NCBI GenBank assembly: GCA_028622995.1 | Contig: JAJQJQ010000021.1 | Span: 1-64,000, forward strand | Direction of reading: 5' to 3' | DNA: 64,000 bases | Source: Panagrolaimus kolymaensis | Lineage: Eukaryota > Nematoda > Chromadorea > Rhabditida > Panagrolaimidae | Part shown: positions 23,533 to 36,500 of the stretch, piece after piece | Position numbering within the stretch: position 1 is the stretch's first letter | Layout of the letters: the number at the start of each line of letters is the position of its first letter | Notes under the pieces: model-generated | Told to the model about the DNA's origin: nothing | Databases searched by the model: none | What the model saw: the letters and a program-made list of their open reading frames with translations, nothing else | Translations under genes and position numbers: made by a program

Positions 23533-24820
23533 TTTTTGGATTAAAACCACAAAAAAACTTAAAAATGATTTATGAAAATTAAATAAAAAATATATTCATA
23601 TTTCCCAAAATGTAATTATTGTATTCGTGTCTGAGATAATAAAAAAAAGTAATTAAACATAAAAGATTAACGATTAATAAAAAGGAGGAATAATTTTTTT
23701 TTCTACCAAAAATTTTCTCACGTTTTTTATTATTATTATATTTTATTAACTTCCTTTTTACAGTATATATTTATTTTGAAATTTTTAGAATGTTAATAAT
23801 CTTATATTATTCCAGAAATGTTTTTGTTCAGAAAAAAAAGCAAGCGATATTTACTTTATAAACCCACAAAAAAAAAATAAACTTTTCATTGCATCACAAA
23901 AAAATTTTTTTGTGAGGATTACTGTAAGTTGCATTTACTCATAAAAACGTTGACATCATACTTTTTTATTTATTTGCAAATTTATTTATTCGATGAGTCA
24001 GATATGTATTTGTTGTTTAATTTTCTTCCTTTGCATGAACTTGTTTGTTTGTTAAAAAAGAACATTATGCTTTTAGAAAATACATTTAAAACATAAAATT
24101 TGTGTTTATTTAAGGTTCAAAAAGATTAAAAACACAAAAATTATACAAAAATTTTACAAACAAAAATCGTAAAGTTTACTTAGGTTCGAGACAGCCATTA
24201 TAATGCTCGGTGTCGCTGATTCATCAAAAAAAAAAAAACATTGAGCTCATTTTTTGTATTTTATCGCTGAAGAGAAAAAAAAGAAGGAACCCGATTGGTT
24301 TTTTTTTAAATTTTTATTGGACACATTTTTTAAACATTTTAGACACAAAGTTTATAAAAAAAAGCAAGAGTCACTAAAGCAAAAAGTAACGTTTTTTTCA
24401 TTTTTATTCATGCATGTCTCTTTTACGGTTGCCGCCGCCGCTGCTACTGTTTGACGAGGAACAAAAACAAAACAAAAAATAAAAAAAGAAGGCGGGTGAA
24501 ATAATAATAAAGTGGATCAATTTTTTTAGAGACCGAGAGAAAAGAGAGACTTGTATTGTTTCCATCGAAATAAAAAAATTATATAAATAATATATAATAG
24601 AAACTTTTTAACGATATTTTTTAATCCATCGCTTCCGCTACTAAATATACTTTTTTATCGAATAAAAAAAGGCTTCCATAAACTATTTTTTGTTCGAATT
24701 TAGCTTCGAATCAAACATTTTTTTTAAATTTTGCCTCGATATCAAATTTTTCTCACAAATTTCTTCTTGAGACAATTATTCCAATTTTATTTTATTTTTT
24801 TTCAATCTAAAAATTAAAAT
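23533..24820. other. Intergenic region upstream of the transporter gene
   Basis: AT-rich with A/T runs; a short CCGCCGCCGCTGCTACTG patch near 24432-24449 is the only GC-rich spot. No gene recognised. Confidence 0.55.
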
Positions 24821-27800
24821 ATGGCAGCCAGAATAAAAAAAATATTTTCATATATTTTTAAAAATGGCAATGATAATAATGGAATTCAAACTAATACAGA
24901 TTGGAAATCAATTTATATTGCAACTTTAGTTTCTTTATTAGCTTCAATTCAAAGTTATACCGTGGCACCTGTGTTATGGCCATATATCAAATTTGTAAGT
25001 TTTACTATTACTTTTTTTTCTTCATTGAGGCTTAATTATTTTTAAACCTTTTTTTTGGATTTTAACAAAATTCTTTTTTTCGATGAAACTTTTGTGTTCG
25101 TTGTTGCTTTGGTAACCAAAAAAACATCAGTTTTCGTTCGTGTCTGACAATTATTACTTCTTTTTTTTTAAATAAAAAAAAGGTTCAAAAAAGTTTAATT
25201 ATTTTAATGCGCTTAAAATAAAGGAATTTTAATTTTAAAAACAGACACAAAGCTTTGGTTGAAAAAACAACGAAAAATAAAATAAAATGAGTCATCAGAA
25301 AATAATTTAAAAAAGAATATTTAATTTTTTGTAGTTTATTTTTTGACACACAAAAATGTTAATTTCTGATGATTTCGAAATTCGAATGAAATCATTTTTA
25401 AATAAAATAAAAAACAGAGAAACCATGTTCAAAAATAATTTAAAAAAAAGGTAGGATTAAAGTATGAATCAGAAAATAAAGGATTTGAATTTTTTAATTT
25501 TATTTATTCTAAACACACGAGGTTTAAATATTTTTATTAACAATTTTGACCATCAAAATTAGTCAAGTTTCAATCATTAAAAAATTAGTAAAATTTAAAA
25601 TTCAAGAAATCGTTTAATTTTTCGATAAAAATAAATTTTATGAATATCAAAAAAAATATTCGCCAAAAAATTTGACCATAAAATTTTTCAGTTACATCCA
25701 ACCATTCCTGAAACAGCGAATGGAGCATTCGGTGGAGCTTCAGCTCTTGGAAATGCCATTGCATCCACCATTGCTGGAATATTGGTGAATAAATTTTCTA
25801 CAACAAAGTTAGTTTTCAACAACCTTTTTTTAAATTCTAAATTCGGTATTAAAACTAAATTTTTTTAGACCCCAATTAATTGCCGCAAAAATTTTAACTA
25901 TGATTGCTGCGTTATTTTTCTTTGGTGTTGAATTAAATCCCAGCGCCGCTGTGGTCCTTTTAATTGTTTTTCAATTGATTATTGGAGTCGCTGGTGGCTT
26001 TGGTAGTGTATATCGTACACATCTTTCCATGGCTACCGAGGAATCAGAGAGATCCAAAGCTTTTGGAATAGCCCTTCTTGCTACAGCTATTGGATCCATT
26101 ATTGGGCCATGTAAGTATTTTTATATAAATTCAATTTTTTTTCTCGTGCTAAGACAGTAAAGTAAATTAAGAAAATCCCTTTAAAAAAACGTCCAATAAA
26201 TTCCCATATGCTTTTGATGTTTTTATTTTTTTAGTATCACAAATATTATTTTCACTTATCAATTATCCAGGATTATCTCTTCTTTTTGGAATTCATTTTA
26301 ATTCTTTTACTGCTCCAATATTTTTGACGTTTCTTACATCCGTTATTGGTGCATTGCTTTTATTCTTTTTCTTTAATGGAAAATTACATGTTCCAACAAC
26401 GACGACAAAAAATTCAAATCTTAAAAAGCCTAAAAAATCTTCTAACAACGACGAAAATGAAATTAAATTGACTCGATATGAGAGGTTGACCTCCACATCC
26501 GACAGTTCAGCTTCAATTTCAACTTTATCAATTTCTGGCGAAGTCGATGCTGAAAATAAAAATGATGAAATAATAATAAAATACGATAAACTTGCTGTAA
26601 TTATATTAATTTTTACCAAAGTCACACAAGATATTAATTTATTGGTTTTATTGTCGTAAGTCATCGGTTTTTTTTTATTAAGGCAAAAAGCGATCTTTTT
26701 TTTGTTGAGAATCATCAATTTGATGAAATCCGAAAAACTAATTTATTGTAAGAACAAAAAAAAGCCAACCAAAAAGACTAAATTTTTGGAATTACAAAAC
26801 TTTTTGATAAATGGAACATGGAAATTATTAAATTTTTGAAAAATATTTCGGCTTTTAATTAATTATTGTATAAAAATTTTTTAAATTTTTTCTTTCTTTC
26901 CAGTATCGCAATGCCATATGCTATGACGGTATTTGAATGGAGTAGTGAAGATATGATTTTGTTTCAATCAATTATGATGGCTCCAATGGGTATTTGCGCT
27001 TTAGCTTTTTCATTTTGTTATATTCGACTTCAATTAGATAAAAAGTAAGTTAACAAAATCCCGCAAAAATTTTTTATCATAAATGCTTGTTTACTTTTTT
27101 TAGAGTTCCTGAACGTTTTGCAATAATCTTGGGAATGGGAATATTCTTTTTATTTTATTTTATGACATTTCCATGGTGGTTTTTACCTCAAACTATTCCA
27201 TATGCACATAAAATTGGAGCTCCTGCATATTTTACTCGTAAGTTTTCGTTGCTTTTGCCATTAAAAAAATGAATTTAATTTTTGCAATTCGATGACTAAT
27301 TTTTTTAGAGGATGAAGCCATCGCAGCTTTAGCAACAACCTTAAATCAAACAACAACAACCAATAATGTTGGTGCCGAACTTGTTGGGTGCAATGTTAAA
27401 TATGCATGGTGTTCAAGCACATCTCGAATAAATATTGTTGTATTTGTTCTTTTTGCTGTACTTTCAATTGGTTTTGGAATGCCTTTATCTAATATTAATA
27501 TTGATATATTGTATTCAAAAGTTTTGGGACCTATTAAGCAAGGTGTGTTACAGGGTATTATGGCTTCAGCTGGACAAGTTATAAATATTTTTGGACCCAT
27601 TCTTGTTACGTAAGTTTTTTATTGTTTAATTTTTGAGTCTTCCAACGAAAGGCAAAGTTTTTATTTTTTATGAAGAAAAAAATAAAAATTTCATTTTAGG
27701 ATAATTTACACAATATCTGGTCCATTTTGGTTATGGTTATTTGAACTTATTGTAACTGCAATTTGCATTATTTCATGTATAATCTTTTATCCCAGATTAA

Positions 27801-27868
27801 TTTCATATACTTTAAGAGTGGAAAAGGAAATAGAAAGAAGAAAGAAATCACAAAATGTTTTGTGAATA
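24821..27868 (+). CDS. Major facilitator superfamily transporter, MFSD8/CLN7-like
   Basis: Eight exons, all in phase: 24821-24994, 25692-25807, 25869-26110, 26235-26655, 26904-27044, 27104-27237, 27309-27609, 27700-27868; 565 aa. The first helix region reads SIYIATLVSLLASIQSYTV followed by VLWPYIKFLHPT, which matches the start of MFSD8/CLN7 proteins (helix 1 then WPYL-x-DP). The next parts fit too: SALGNAIASTIAGILVNKF, and GVAGGFGSVYRTHLSMAT with EESERSKAF and GIALLATAIGSIIGP (MFS helices 4-5). A Ser/Thr/acidic loop of about 60 residues separates the two six-helix halves. The family sits in late endosomal/lysosomal membranes. Substrate cannot be read from sequence. The first intron is 0.7 kb, the rest short. 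Confidence 0.83.
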
Positions 27869-30588
27869 ATGTCGCATTATTTTTTTTATTGTCGTTACTT
27901 CTTAAAATGGGTATTAAAAAAATTACTTAAAAAAAATATAATTTTGCTAATTTAATTTTTTATTACTTTTATGTAAAAAGCTTTATTGTGCTTTTAAATT
28001 TCACATTTTATAAACAAAAAAAATTAGCAAGCAATAAAATAATAAATAAATCTACGATGACCAGCTGCATGATTTTTTAGTTTTGTTCGAAACAAAAATC
28101 TATGAATAATAAATTCAAAAGCAAGCAAATCAAAAAAAAAAAATGATAGGGTTTCAAGGTTAAGGATGTCTCTTTAATACTCTTAACTAAATACAAATTA
28201 AAAAATAGAAAATTAAACTTTAAAGAACTAAATAAAAACTAAAACGAAAGAAAATAATCCTCATTCACAAATACTTTTTCTTCTTCTTTCAACATAGGTT
28301 TTTTTTTTTCTTTCATTCAAGGACATTTACTTACTTATTTATTTTTTATTTTTTTTTCTTCTGAAATTTTCTCAAACAACAACCAAAAAAATATTTATCC
28401 ATTTTTAACTAAAAAAAATAAATACGTTAAAGAAGGTCGTTGTGGCGAAATGTTTTGAACACATTAAACAAAAAATTATACACGCAAAATAAAGAAAAAT
28501 ATTTTCTTCTTCTTCCTGCTTTCTTTTTGCTGCCTTTGCACTGGCATCGACCGACGACTGCGGCGTTGCGACTATAGCACCGACTGGCTGGTTGGTTGGT
28601 TAGTATTAAAATAAAAAGTGCCTCGAATATGCTCTTGTTTTTCTTTCTTTCTCTCTATATTCGCTTTGCTCTGCTTCGCTCGTGTGCATATTTTATTTTA
28701 TTGCAGTTGCTGTGTTCCCTTTTTTCTTTTTTTTCAACCCCACTTTGACGTCCATTTTTTTATTTATTGATTTGTTTCGTTTCGTTTCGTCGCCACCGCC
28801 GTAGCCCTTCGTCGTCGTCTCTCTTTAGTTACCCTCATTTATTTTTTCTTTTGCTGTTTTACTAAAAACTCTATCGTTGTTGTTACTGCTGTCGCCCTTT
28901 TTTTTTCAATTTTTCAACCAAAAAAAGAAAAAAGAAAAGGAGACGACTAACGACGACCCAACTACGACGTTGAAAAAAAAATTATATCTGCGCAGCCTCA
29001 TATATGTTTGTGAATATATAAATATATATATATTAAATAGACCTTTTTTTTCTTCGTCTTTTTCATCGATTAAAAATTATATCCATTCATCCATCCACGA
29101 ACTTTAAAAAAATCCAAAAATGTGTTGGATCTCTTCTCTTCTTTTTTTTTTTGACGTGTCTGTTGTGTATTTGATTTGGAGGCTGTAGTTCTGTAGTTGC
29201 TGCATGTGCGCAAAGTAGACGAATAAGAAATAAGAGAACGCAAATTGTTGAATTTTTATATTCTTCTCATCCTTTTTTTTGTTGGTTTGTTGTTACCGCT
29301 CTGCTTCTTTTTTTCTTTTTCTATTTTTATTTGGTTTATTTTAAAAGTAGTAGGCGATGAGATGATTACAATTTATTTATTTTTTATTTGTGTCGTCTAT
29401 GTTGATTTTGGTTTGAACGCTTTTACACATCTTTTTTTTATATTACTTTATTGCTTCTTTTTTTTTGCGGTTTGTATGATTCAAAAAAAAAGATTGTTTC
29501 TGCTGATGGCGAGTATTGTGTTTCAGCAAGCAAGTCATTCATTCATTGAACGACAAAAAAAAATATTTTCATAAATTTCACGTATTTTTTTGTTTCAGTT
29601 TTTTTTCCTATTTAGCGCGTAACGAACATAAACTTATAATTTTCTTTAACATCCAATTACGTTATATTTTTTACCCCAAATTATTTTGCCTTCCGTTTTT
29701 TTTCAATATCTAACTTTTAATTTTCATTTTCATTTCTTTTTTTGAAGTTTAAAAACATTTTAATTTGCAGTTTAGTTTTTTTGTTGTTGTCTAAAATTGG
29801 TAGTTTAAAAAATAAATTAATTAAGTTACACTTTTTTTGTGCCTTTTTTAGTTTCTGCTTCCTGGTTGTCGTTGTTGCTCAAAAACAAAAAAAATTATAC
29901 CGTTTACGTTTTTAACATTTTTTTCTTTTGGTGGCAGTTGTCGTCGTTTGGTTTGTACTTTTAACTCCATAACCACCAAAAGCACACGAGAGCTTACTTT
30001 GATGGTGTACTTACTACTTCCGTCTTTCTCTTTTAGTTTTTTTTTCTTCTCATTATTTTTATGTATAGCCAGCAAGCACATTTACTTTTTTTAGTGCTTA
30101 CTTACTTTATTTTAATATATTCACTTCCCTTCATTTTTTTGGAGTTATTAATTTTTAGTTTTTTTTAACTTCCTTGTTTTTACACCTCCTGCCCAAATAA
30201 TTTTTTTTTTATATTCGAGTTTTATTTTTTTGAGATGCGTGTCGATAATTTCTCTCAATTAATAAATTTAATAATTCCATGCTTTTTTTGTAGCCCATCG
30301 TGAAGCTGAAATCTTTGGAAGGAGAAGAATAATCGAACTTGTGTGCCACCAAAATAAAATAAAATAAATAAATATTTATTGTTTATTTATTTTTTTGGAT
30401 TATTATTATTTCTTTAATTATTTAAACAAAATATTACTCTACTGAAAAGAAACATTTTCATATTTTTATTCTTTGGCCCTTTTTTGCGAATGGTTTCGTT
30501 GTAAAAAAAATATTTATCGAAGAAGAAAAATTTAAATAAAATACTTAAATTTAAATTTTTAAAAAACTATTAAAAATTAAATTAAATT
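27869..30588. other. Intergenic region, probable promoter and 5' UTR of the FBXO11 gene
   Basis: 2.7 kb of T-rich and A-rich runs with short GC patches near 28540-28600 and 28780-28825. A possible 5' UTR acceptor (TTTTTTGTAG) lies near 30292. Phe/Leu/Lys-rich open frames here are low-complexity and not credible genes. Confidence 0.5.
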
Positions 30589-33500
30589 ATGAATGATGAA
30601 GATGGAGGAGGATATCAAGCTGCTACGCCAGCTACAGCAGCAACAGCAACGACAACCGAACAGCGTCGATATGCATTGCGTCGACGAAGGTCATATCCCA
30701 AAGACGATGATGATGGATCATGCAAATCCACGATGGCTGCAACCGCTGATGAAGCTTTATTTGAACCATCAACAAAAACATTTAAACCTGATTCACCTGG
30801 GGAAGCAAGAAATATAGGACCATCCGGGGAAAATCAGCTTGAAGCAACTGCATCAATAAAAGCAGACGATGAAGAAAATGATTCGAATGAGGAAGAAGAA
30901 AAAAATCATTTTGAATTACTTTCCGAAGAAATAATACTTGAAATTTTTTCTAAAATGTTTGAAAAGGATTTATTTACCCTTTCATTGGTTTCTCGACGAT
31001 TTAATCGATTATCAAATGACACAAAATTATGGAAAAAATTATATGAAGAAACTTTTGAATATGCTATTCCCTTGCAGCGATTACAATATGGTCGATTTGA
31101 TTTTCGCCCTCCTCAACGTTGGAGATCATATTTAAATCCATGGTGTGAATCCTTTAAACAATTGGTAAGTCCAGTTACTTACTGTCACTTACTGTCTCGG
31201 CCAGCAACTGTCAGATAAAAATGTTTTCTTTCTTTTCATTTTTTTTGTTTGTTTGGGAAAATTTTTTTTGTTTCTGAAATTTCATCAAATTTGAACTTTG
31301 ATGAAAGAAAGAAAAAAACTGTTTTTCAACCTATTTTTTTTCATTTCATTTCTCAAAATTCTTCTTTTTCTTTGTTTGGATTATAAATTTGTGTCTTTTT
31401 TAAAGAAATATATCCATATTTTTTTGTGTCTATGTGGGTGCTTGCTTTTTTTCTCAAGAAATGAAGAAAAAAAAAATGAGAACAAAAAATAACAAAATTG
31501 GGTTTTTTTCCTTTTCGCTTTTGTTATTTATTTCTTTACTTTTTTTGGCGCTAAATTTTTTTTGTTACTACTGTAATTATTTTTTGAAAGCTTTTATGAA
31601 TGAGATTTAATTTTCTAAATCTTTTTTTTAAACTGACGACCATAAAGTTATATAGGTTTTGGAAACACCATTTATTAATGTTAATTTAACTGAAACGCAC
31701 ACAAAAATTATAGGAGCGCTCTTTTATTGTTTTTTTGGGAAGCTTTTTATGATAAGCTTAATTCATTTTTTTGTTTTAAACTGAAAACGCAAATGATTAC
31801 AAAATAAATTAACGCTTTAACAAAAAAGTAAAAAATAAGTTGTCTTACGAAATTACTTTTTGAATATTTGCATTTTGAAAAAAACTTTTTTTAAAACTTG
31901 ATTTTGAAATTAAAGAAAATATGTATATAAAACTAAGGGTAACTTTTATTTTATCCAAAACCCTTTTTATTGTTTTGTTCATTTAAACTGAATACTTTTA
32001 AGACAATTTTTTAAAGATGTTTTTTATTATTCAAAACTGCTTACCGTTTTCAAGTTTTAAGAAAAGGTTATTTACATAAAAACTGTAAAGACATTGGAAG
32101 ATTTATTCTAATTAACAATTTAAAAAACTTAATTAGATTTTGTTTAAACTGTCAATATGTGTGAGCTATGGGCGAAAAAAAACTGTATTTCAAGCAAATT
32201 ATTTAATGTTTAAGTAAAGACGCCTCTTTTGGTTAAAAAAAATTTCCACTTTTTCTGAGTTAAAAAAAAAAAATGCCATAGTGAACTTTTAATTTAAAAC
32301 AAAAACTGCGCAGCCAAAATATTATCCAAAAAATGGTTCAAAATTCTTGAGTAATTTTTTTAAACTGATACCGGTTAATTAGGGTGGAAAATAGCTTCAT
32401 TTTTTATCAAGCAAAAATAAAAAATAATAATTAATTAATTTAAACTGTTTTCGAATGTATTTGGGGGCCATTATTAATAAATATTCCACTTTGTTTGACC
32501 TTTACTTTTTTTTTACAAATCTCTTGTTTTAAAACTGTAGAAAACTTCTAAGCAATGGTAATAAACTGAAAGGCAAAAAAATAAAATGTATTTTTATTGT
32601 TTTTAACTGTTCCAAATATTTTTTTAAATATTTTATTTAAAAACTGTATTGACCACACTTTCGTGGATTTGTGCCAAGAATACAACAAAATTCTATCAAA
32701 AAAATTATAAACTGTTTTTGATAATGATCCTTCAAAAATTTCAATTTTTAAAGGACTCTTTCAAAATAAACTAAAAATTAAAAAATTAACTGTCATGAAT
32801 TTTTTTTCGTTTTATCTTTTCTCATCTATTTCACTTTGATTATAAAAAAACTGGCGATTCTCTTGGAAATTTATCTGAAAATCATTATTAATATTCTTTT
32901 CTTTTTTTATTAAACTGTTCAAAGAAAATTTAATTTGAAAAATAAAATTTATATGGTTCATAATAAAAAATAAATAAAAATTAAAAAACTGAGATGTTTG
33001 ATATACATTTGTTTTGTCCCAACCTTTCCATTCTCAAAAATAGATCTAACTAAAAAACTGTATATAATTAATTAATTATTTTATTCTTTAGCGCCGTGGA
33101 ATTCATGTTCGTCCTGGCCTTGGAGCAATATATCAAACTCGAGGAATCGACCAAGTTGAAACCATCGAAGCTGCTTTAACGCTTGCTAATGCTCGACCAT
33201 GTGATCGATTGATTTTTGTTCATCCCGGGCACTACCATGTCACTTCCCTAAACATTGGCCCAGGAGTGGAAATAATTGGAGCTTCAGTGGATCCAAACAT
33301 AGTAAATTCTGTTATTATTGAATCCAGAAATGATTCAACAATAATTTTTGGAGAAGGTTCAATTGATTCATATATTGGTTATGTAACGATTAAATTTAAT
33401 CCTGAAAAAAATTCCAATCAAAATCATGCAAATAATTATTCCATGCTTATTCAAGATGAAGCTGCGCCCATTATTGATCGATGTGTAATTCATTCATCAT

Positions 33501-36500
33501 CGATGGTTGGAGCGGCGGTGTGCGTAAAAAAAGCTATGACTAATCCCAAAATTAAACACTGTTTAATTGCGGATTGTGAAAATGTTGGAATTTTTATTAC
33601 TGATAATGCAAGCGGACATTATGAAGATTGTGAAATTGCAAGAAATAATTTAGCTGGAGTTTGGGTTAAAAATCAAGCTAATCCCTTCTTTCGAAGATGT
33701 CATATTCATCATGGAAGGGATGTGGGAATATTTACTTTTGAATATGGATTAGGTATGTAATTCTTTTTTATTAAGGGTTAAAAATTTAAAACTGTTGCAA
33801 AAATTGATCGCAGGAATTAAACACACCAAAAAATTCCCACTTTCATAAATTTCTAAATTTCTAACTGTTTATTTATTTTTAATTAGGGAAGAAAGATTTT
33901 TTAAACTGCATTCAATCTTCAAATCCTGGTTTTCATTAAAAAAATTTCCCCTTTAAAATAAGTAATCAAAGCTAAATTTTATTTTTAACTGTCGTCTGTG
34001 GTATCAGTTGTACTTGGAATTAAAACATATAAAAACTGAGTTTTGTAAAAGCTTTACCACTTTTTCGATTATTTTTCATTTTAATTTTGAAATAACCCAT
34101 TTTTTAAAACTGCGTTGTTTATTACTGCTTTTAAATTTTTATAAATAATACATCAATAATATCAGACAAAAAAAAACTGTTGAGAGGTTTGGCCATTAAA
34201 TTTTTGGAAATTTTTTAAATTCTAAATAACTTTTAAAAACTGTGTATTTCTGAGTTTAGGGGTTTAAGCTTTTACTATTGAGTAATGAGAATTTAAAAAA
34301 ATTAACTGTTCGTTTATGAAAAAATGCCTGAGTTTTTAAGGCTTTAGAAAAAACTGTGATCATTTCGAGAGATTTAAATTAAAATTTTTTAAAACCAAAA
34401 ACATTTTACTTTTTGCAACCTTTGTCTCAAACAAATTATAATTTTTATTATTTTTTTTAACTGGATATTTTGACTTTCGTAACGCCATGGGAAAAAATCA
34501 AAAAAAAATATAACTTTTTTAAACTGGAGATTTTTGTTTATAGGTTTCTAACACCTTTTAAAAATATATTTCCAATTTGCTGAGAAAAAAAAACTCAATT
34601 TAAAATTTAAAAAAATTAATACCAAAGAAGCTAAAACATAAAATAATATTTTACGAAAATGTTTTTTTTACCCCGTTTAATTATTTTATTTATTTACAGG
34701 ATATTTTGAAAAATGCAATATTCATGGAAATAGAATAAGCGGAATTGAAGTTAAAAATCATGCCAATCCCGTCGTGTTTCGTTGCGATGTCCATCATGGC
34801 CAAACGGGAGGCATATATGTTCATGAAAAAGGCAGAGGCCAATTCACAGAAAATCGAATATATAATAATGCATTTGCGGGCATTTGGATAACCTCCCATT
34901 CAGAACCCACAATTCGAAAGAATGAAATTTTCACTGGGCAACAAGGAGGAGTATATATTTTTGGTGAAGGTCGAGGAGTGATTGAACAAAATAATATTTA
35001 TGGCAATGCATTAGCTGGAATTCAAATTCGAACTGGTTCGGATCCAATTGTGAGATTAAATAAAATCCATGATGGCTTACATGGTGGAATTTATGTGGTA
35101 AGTAAACTGAGGAACCAACGATGAATTTTCAAAAAAATTAATTAAAACTGAATTTGATGAAAAATAGGCGGAAAATAAAGAAGGGTTGTTGGGGTTTTGG
35201 ATTTTAAAAAAATTGATATAAATGAAGGGCTTTTAAAAAAAAATTTAACTGGTTTTCATATTTGATGAGAGTTGGAGAATATAAAAAGCTTCATTTATTT
35301 CTTGAAATGTTTTTTGTTTCTTTCTTTTTTTATTTAACTGTTACATGGAAATGGAAATGAAGGGAAAATTTTTTATTGAAAAATGGATTTTTTTTATGGA
35401 AAACTAAAAACCAAGATTAAAACTGTGAAGAGATCATTAACAAGTTTTTGATAAAAAGTATCTTTTATTCCATTTTACCAAAAAAAAAAGAAGAGTTTAA
35501 CTGTAGGTTGCAAAACTCATATTTTATTTTCTTTAGTCTATTAAACTGCAATCAAATAAGATGTTTAAAAAAGAAAGTTTTAGTAACTTTTGAAAATATA
35601 TTTATAAAAAATCAAAACTGAATATTTTGAACATCTTTTTATTTTCTCGTCGCTTCCGCTACTATTGTTTTAAAAAAACTGTAACATATTGTGTTGTTGT
35701 ATAAAGATTATCACTATTTTTTTTAAACTTTCACGGTGCGTAGTCATTGAAAAAAAAAGCAATTCTTCCATCTTTTTTTTATTTCGAGATAACTGTAGAA
35801 CTTTTTTATAAACTGAAATCTTTTTGGCAATAGGGAATAGTTTTTAATATATACAAACTGATCTTCTTCAGAAAAAGATTTTTTAAAACTGTTATTGTTT
35901 TTTTGACTGGTAATTTTTTTGTCTTTAAAAAATCATAACTGTATTAACTTGATAGCAATTTGCTTTATAAAAAGTTTCATCGATTGCTAAGAATAATATT
36001 CTTTATAATTTTAAACTGTTTGGAAAAAAATTGAAAGGCGGGAAGGTAAAAAATAACTGACAAATACGAAAACTTGAGTAATTTTATTAAAAATTTATCA
36101 CTTCCAATTATTAATCAAATTTTTTGTTGAATTTTCGAATCAATGTTGTTAAAAAAACTTTTAAACCGGAGATGATTAGAAGAGACTTTTTCTTAAAATT
36201 CTTTAAAATAATTAAACTGTCAGAGTTTTCACTAAGAAAAACATCTTAATAAATTTACGGAATAGATTTAAAAAAATAAATAAAAACTGTGTAATTATTA
36301 TTACTTTTAATTTTCGGAATACTAATACTATTTTTTTTAAACTGAATTATTTAGTGCGACGCGGTAGGGATGTTCTTGCTTAATTGTCGACAGTCATGCC
36401 TATTACAGAGATGAAAAATAAAGTTTATTTTCATTTCTTTTTTTGATTCAAAGAAAAATTGCAATTTTTTGCTAACATTTTTTATTTTTTAACTGAATTC

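Noticed and set aside
28877..29574. Hydrophobic open frames upstream of FBXO11
   Set aside because: T-rich intergenic DNA yields Phe/Leu-rich frames by chance; no family resemblance.
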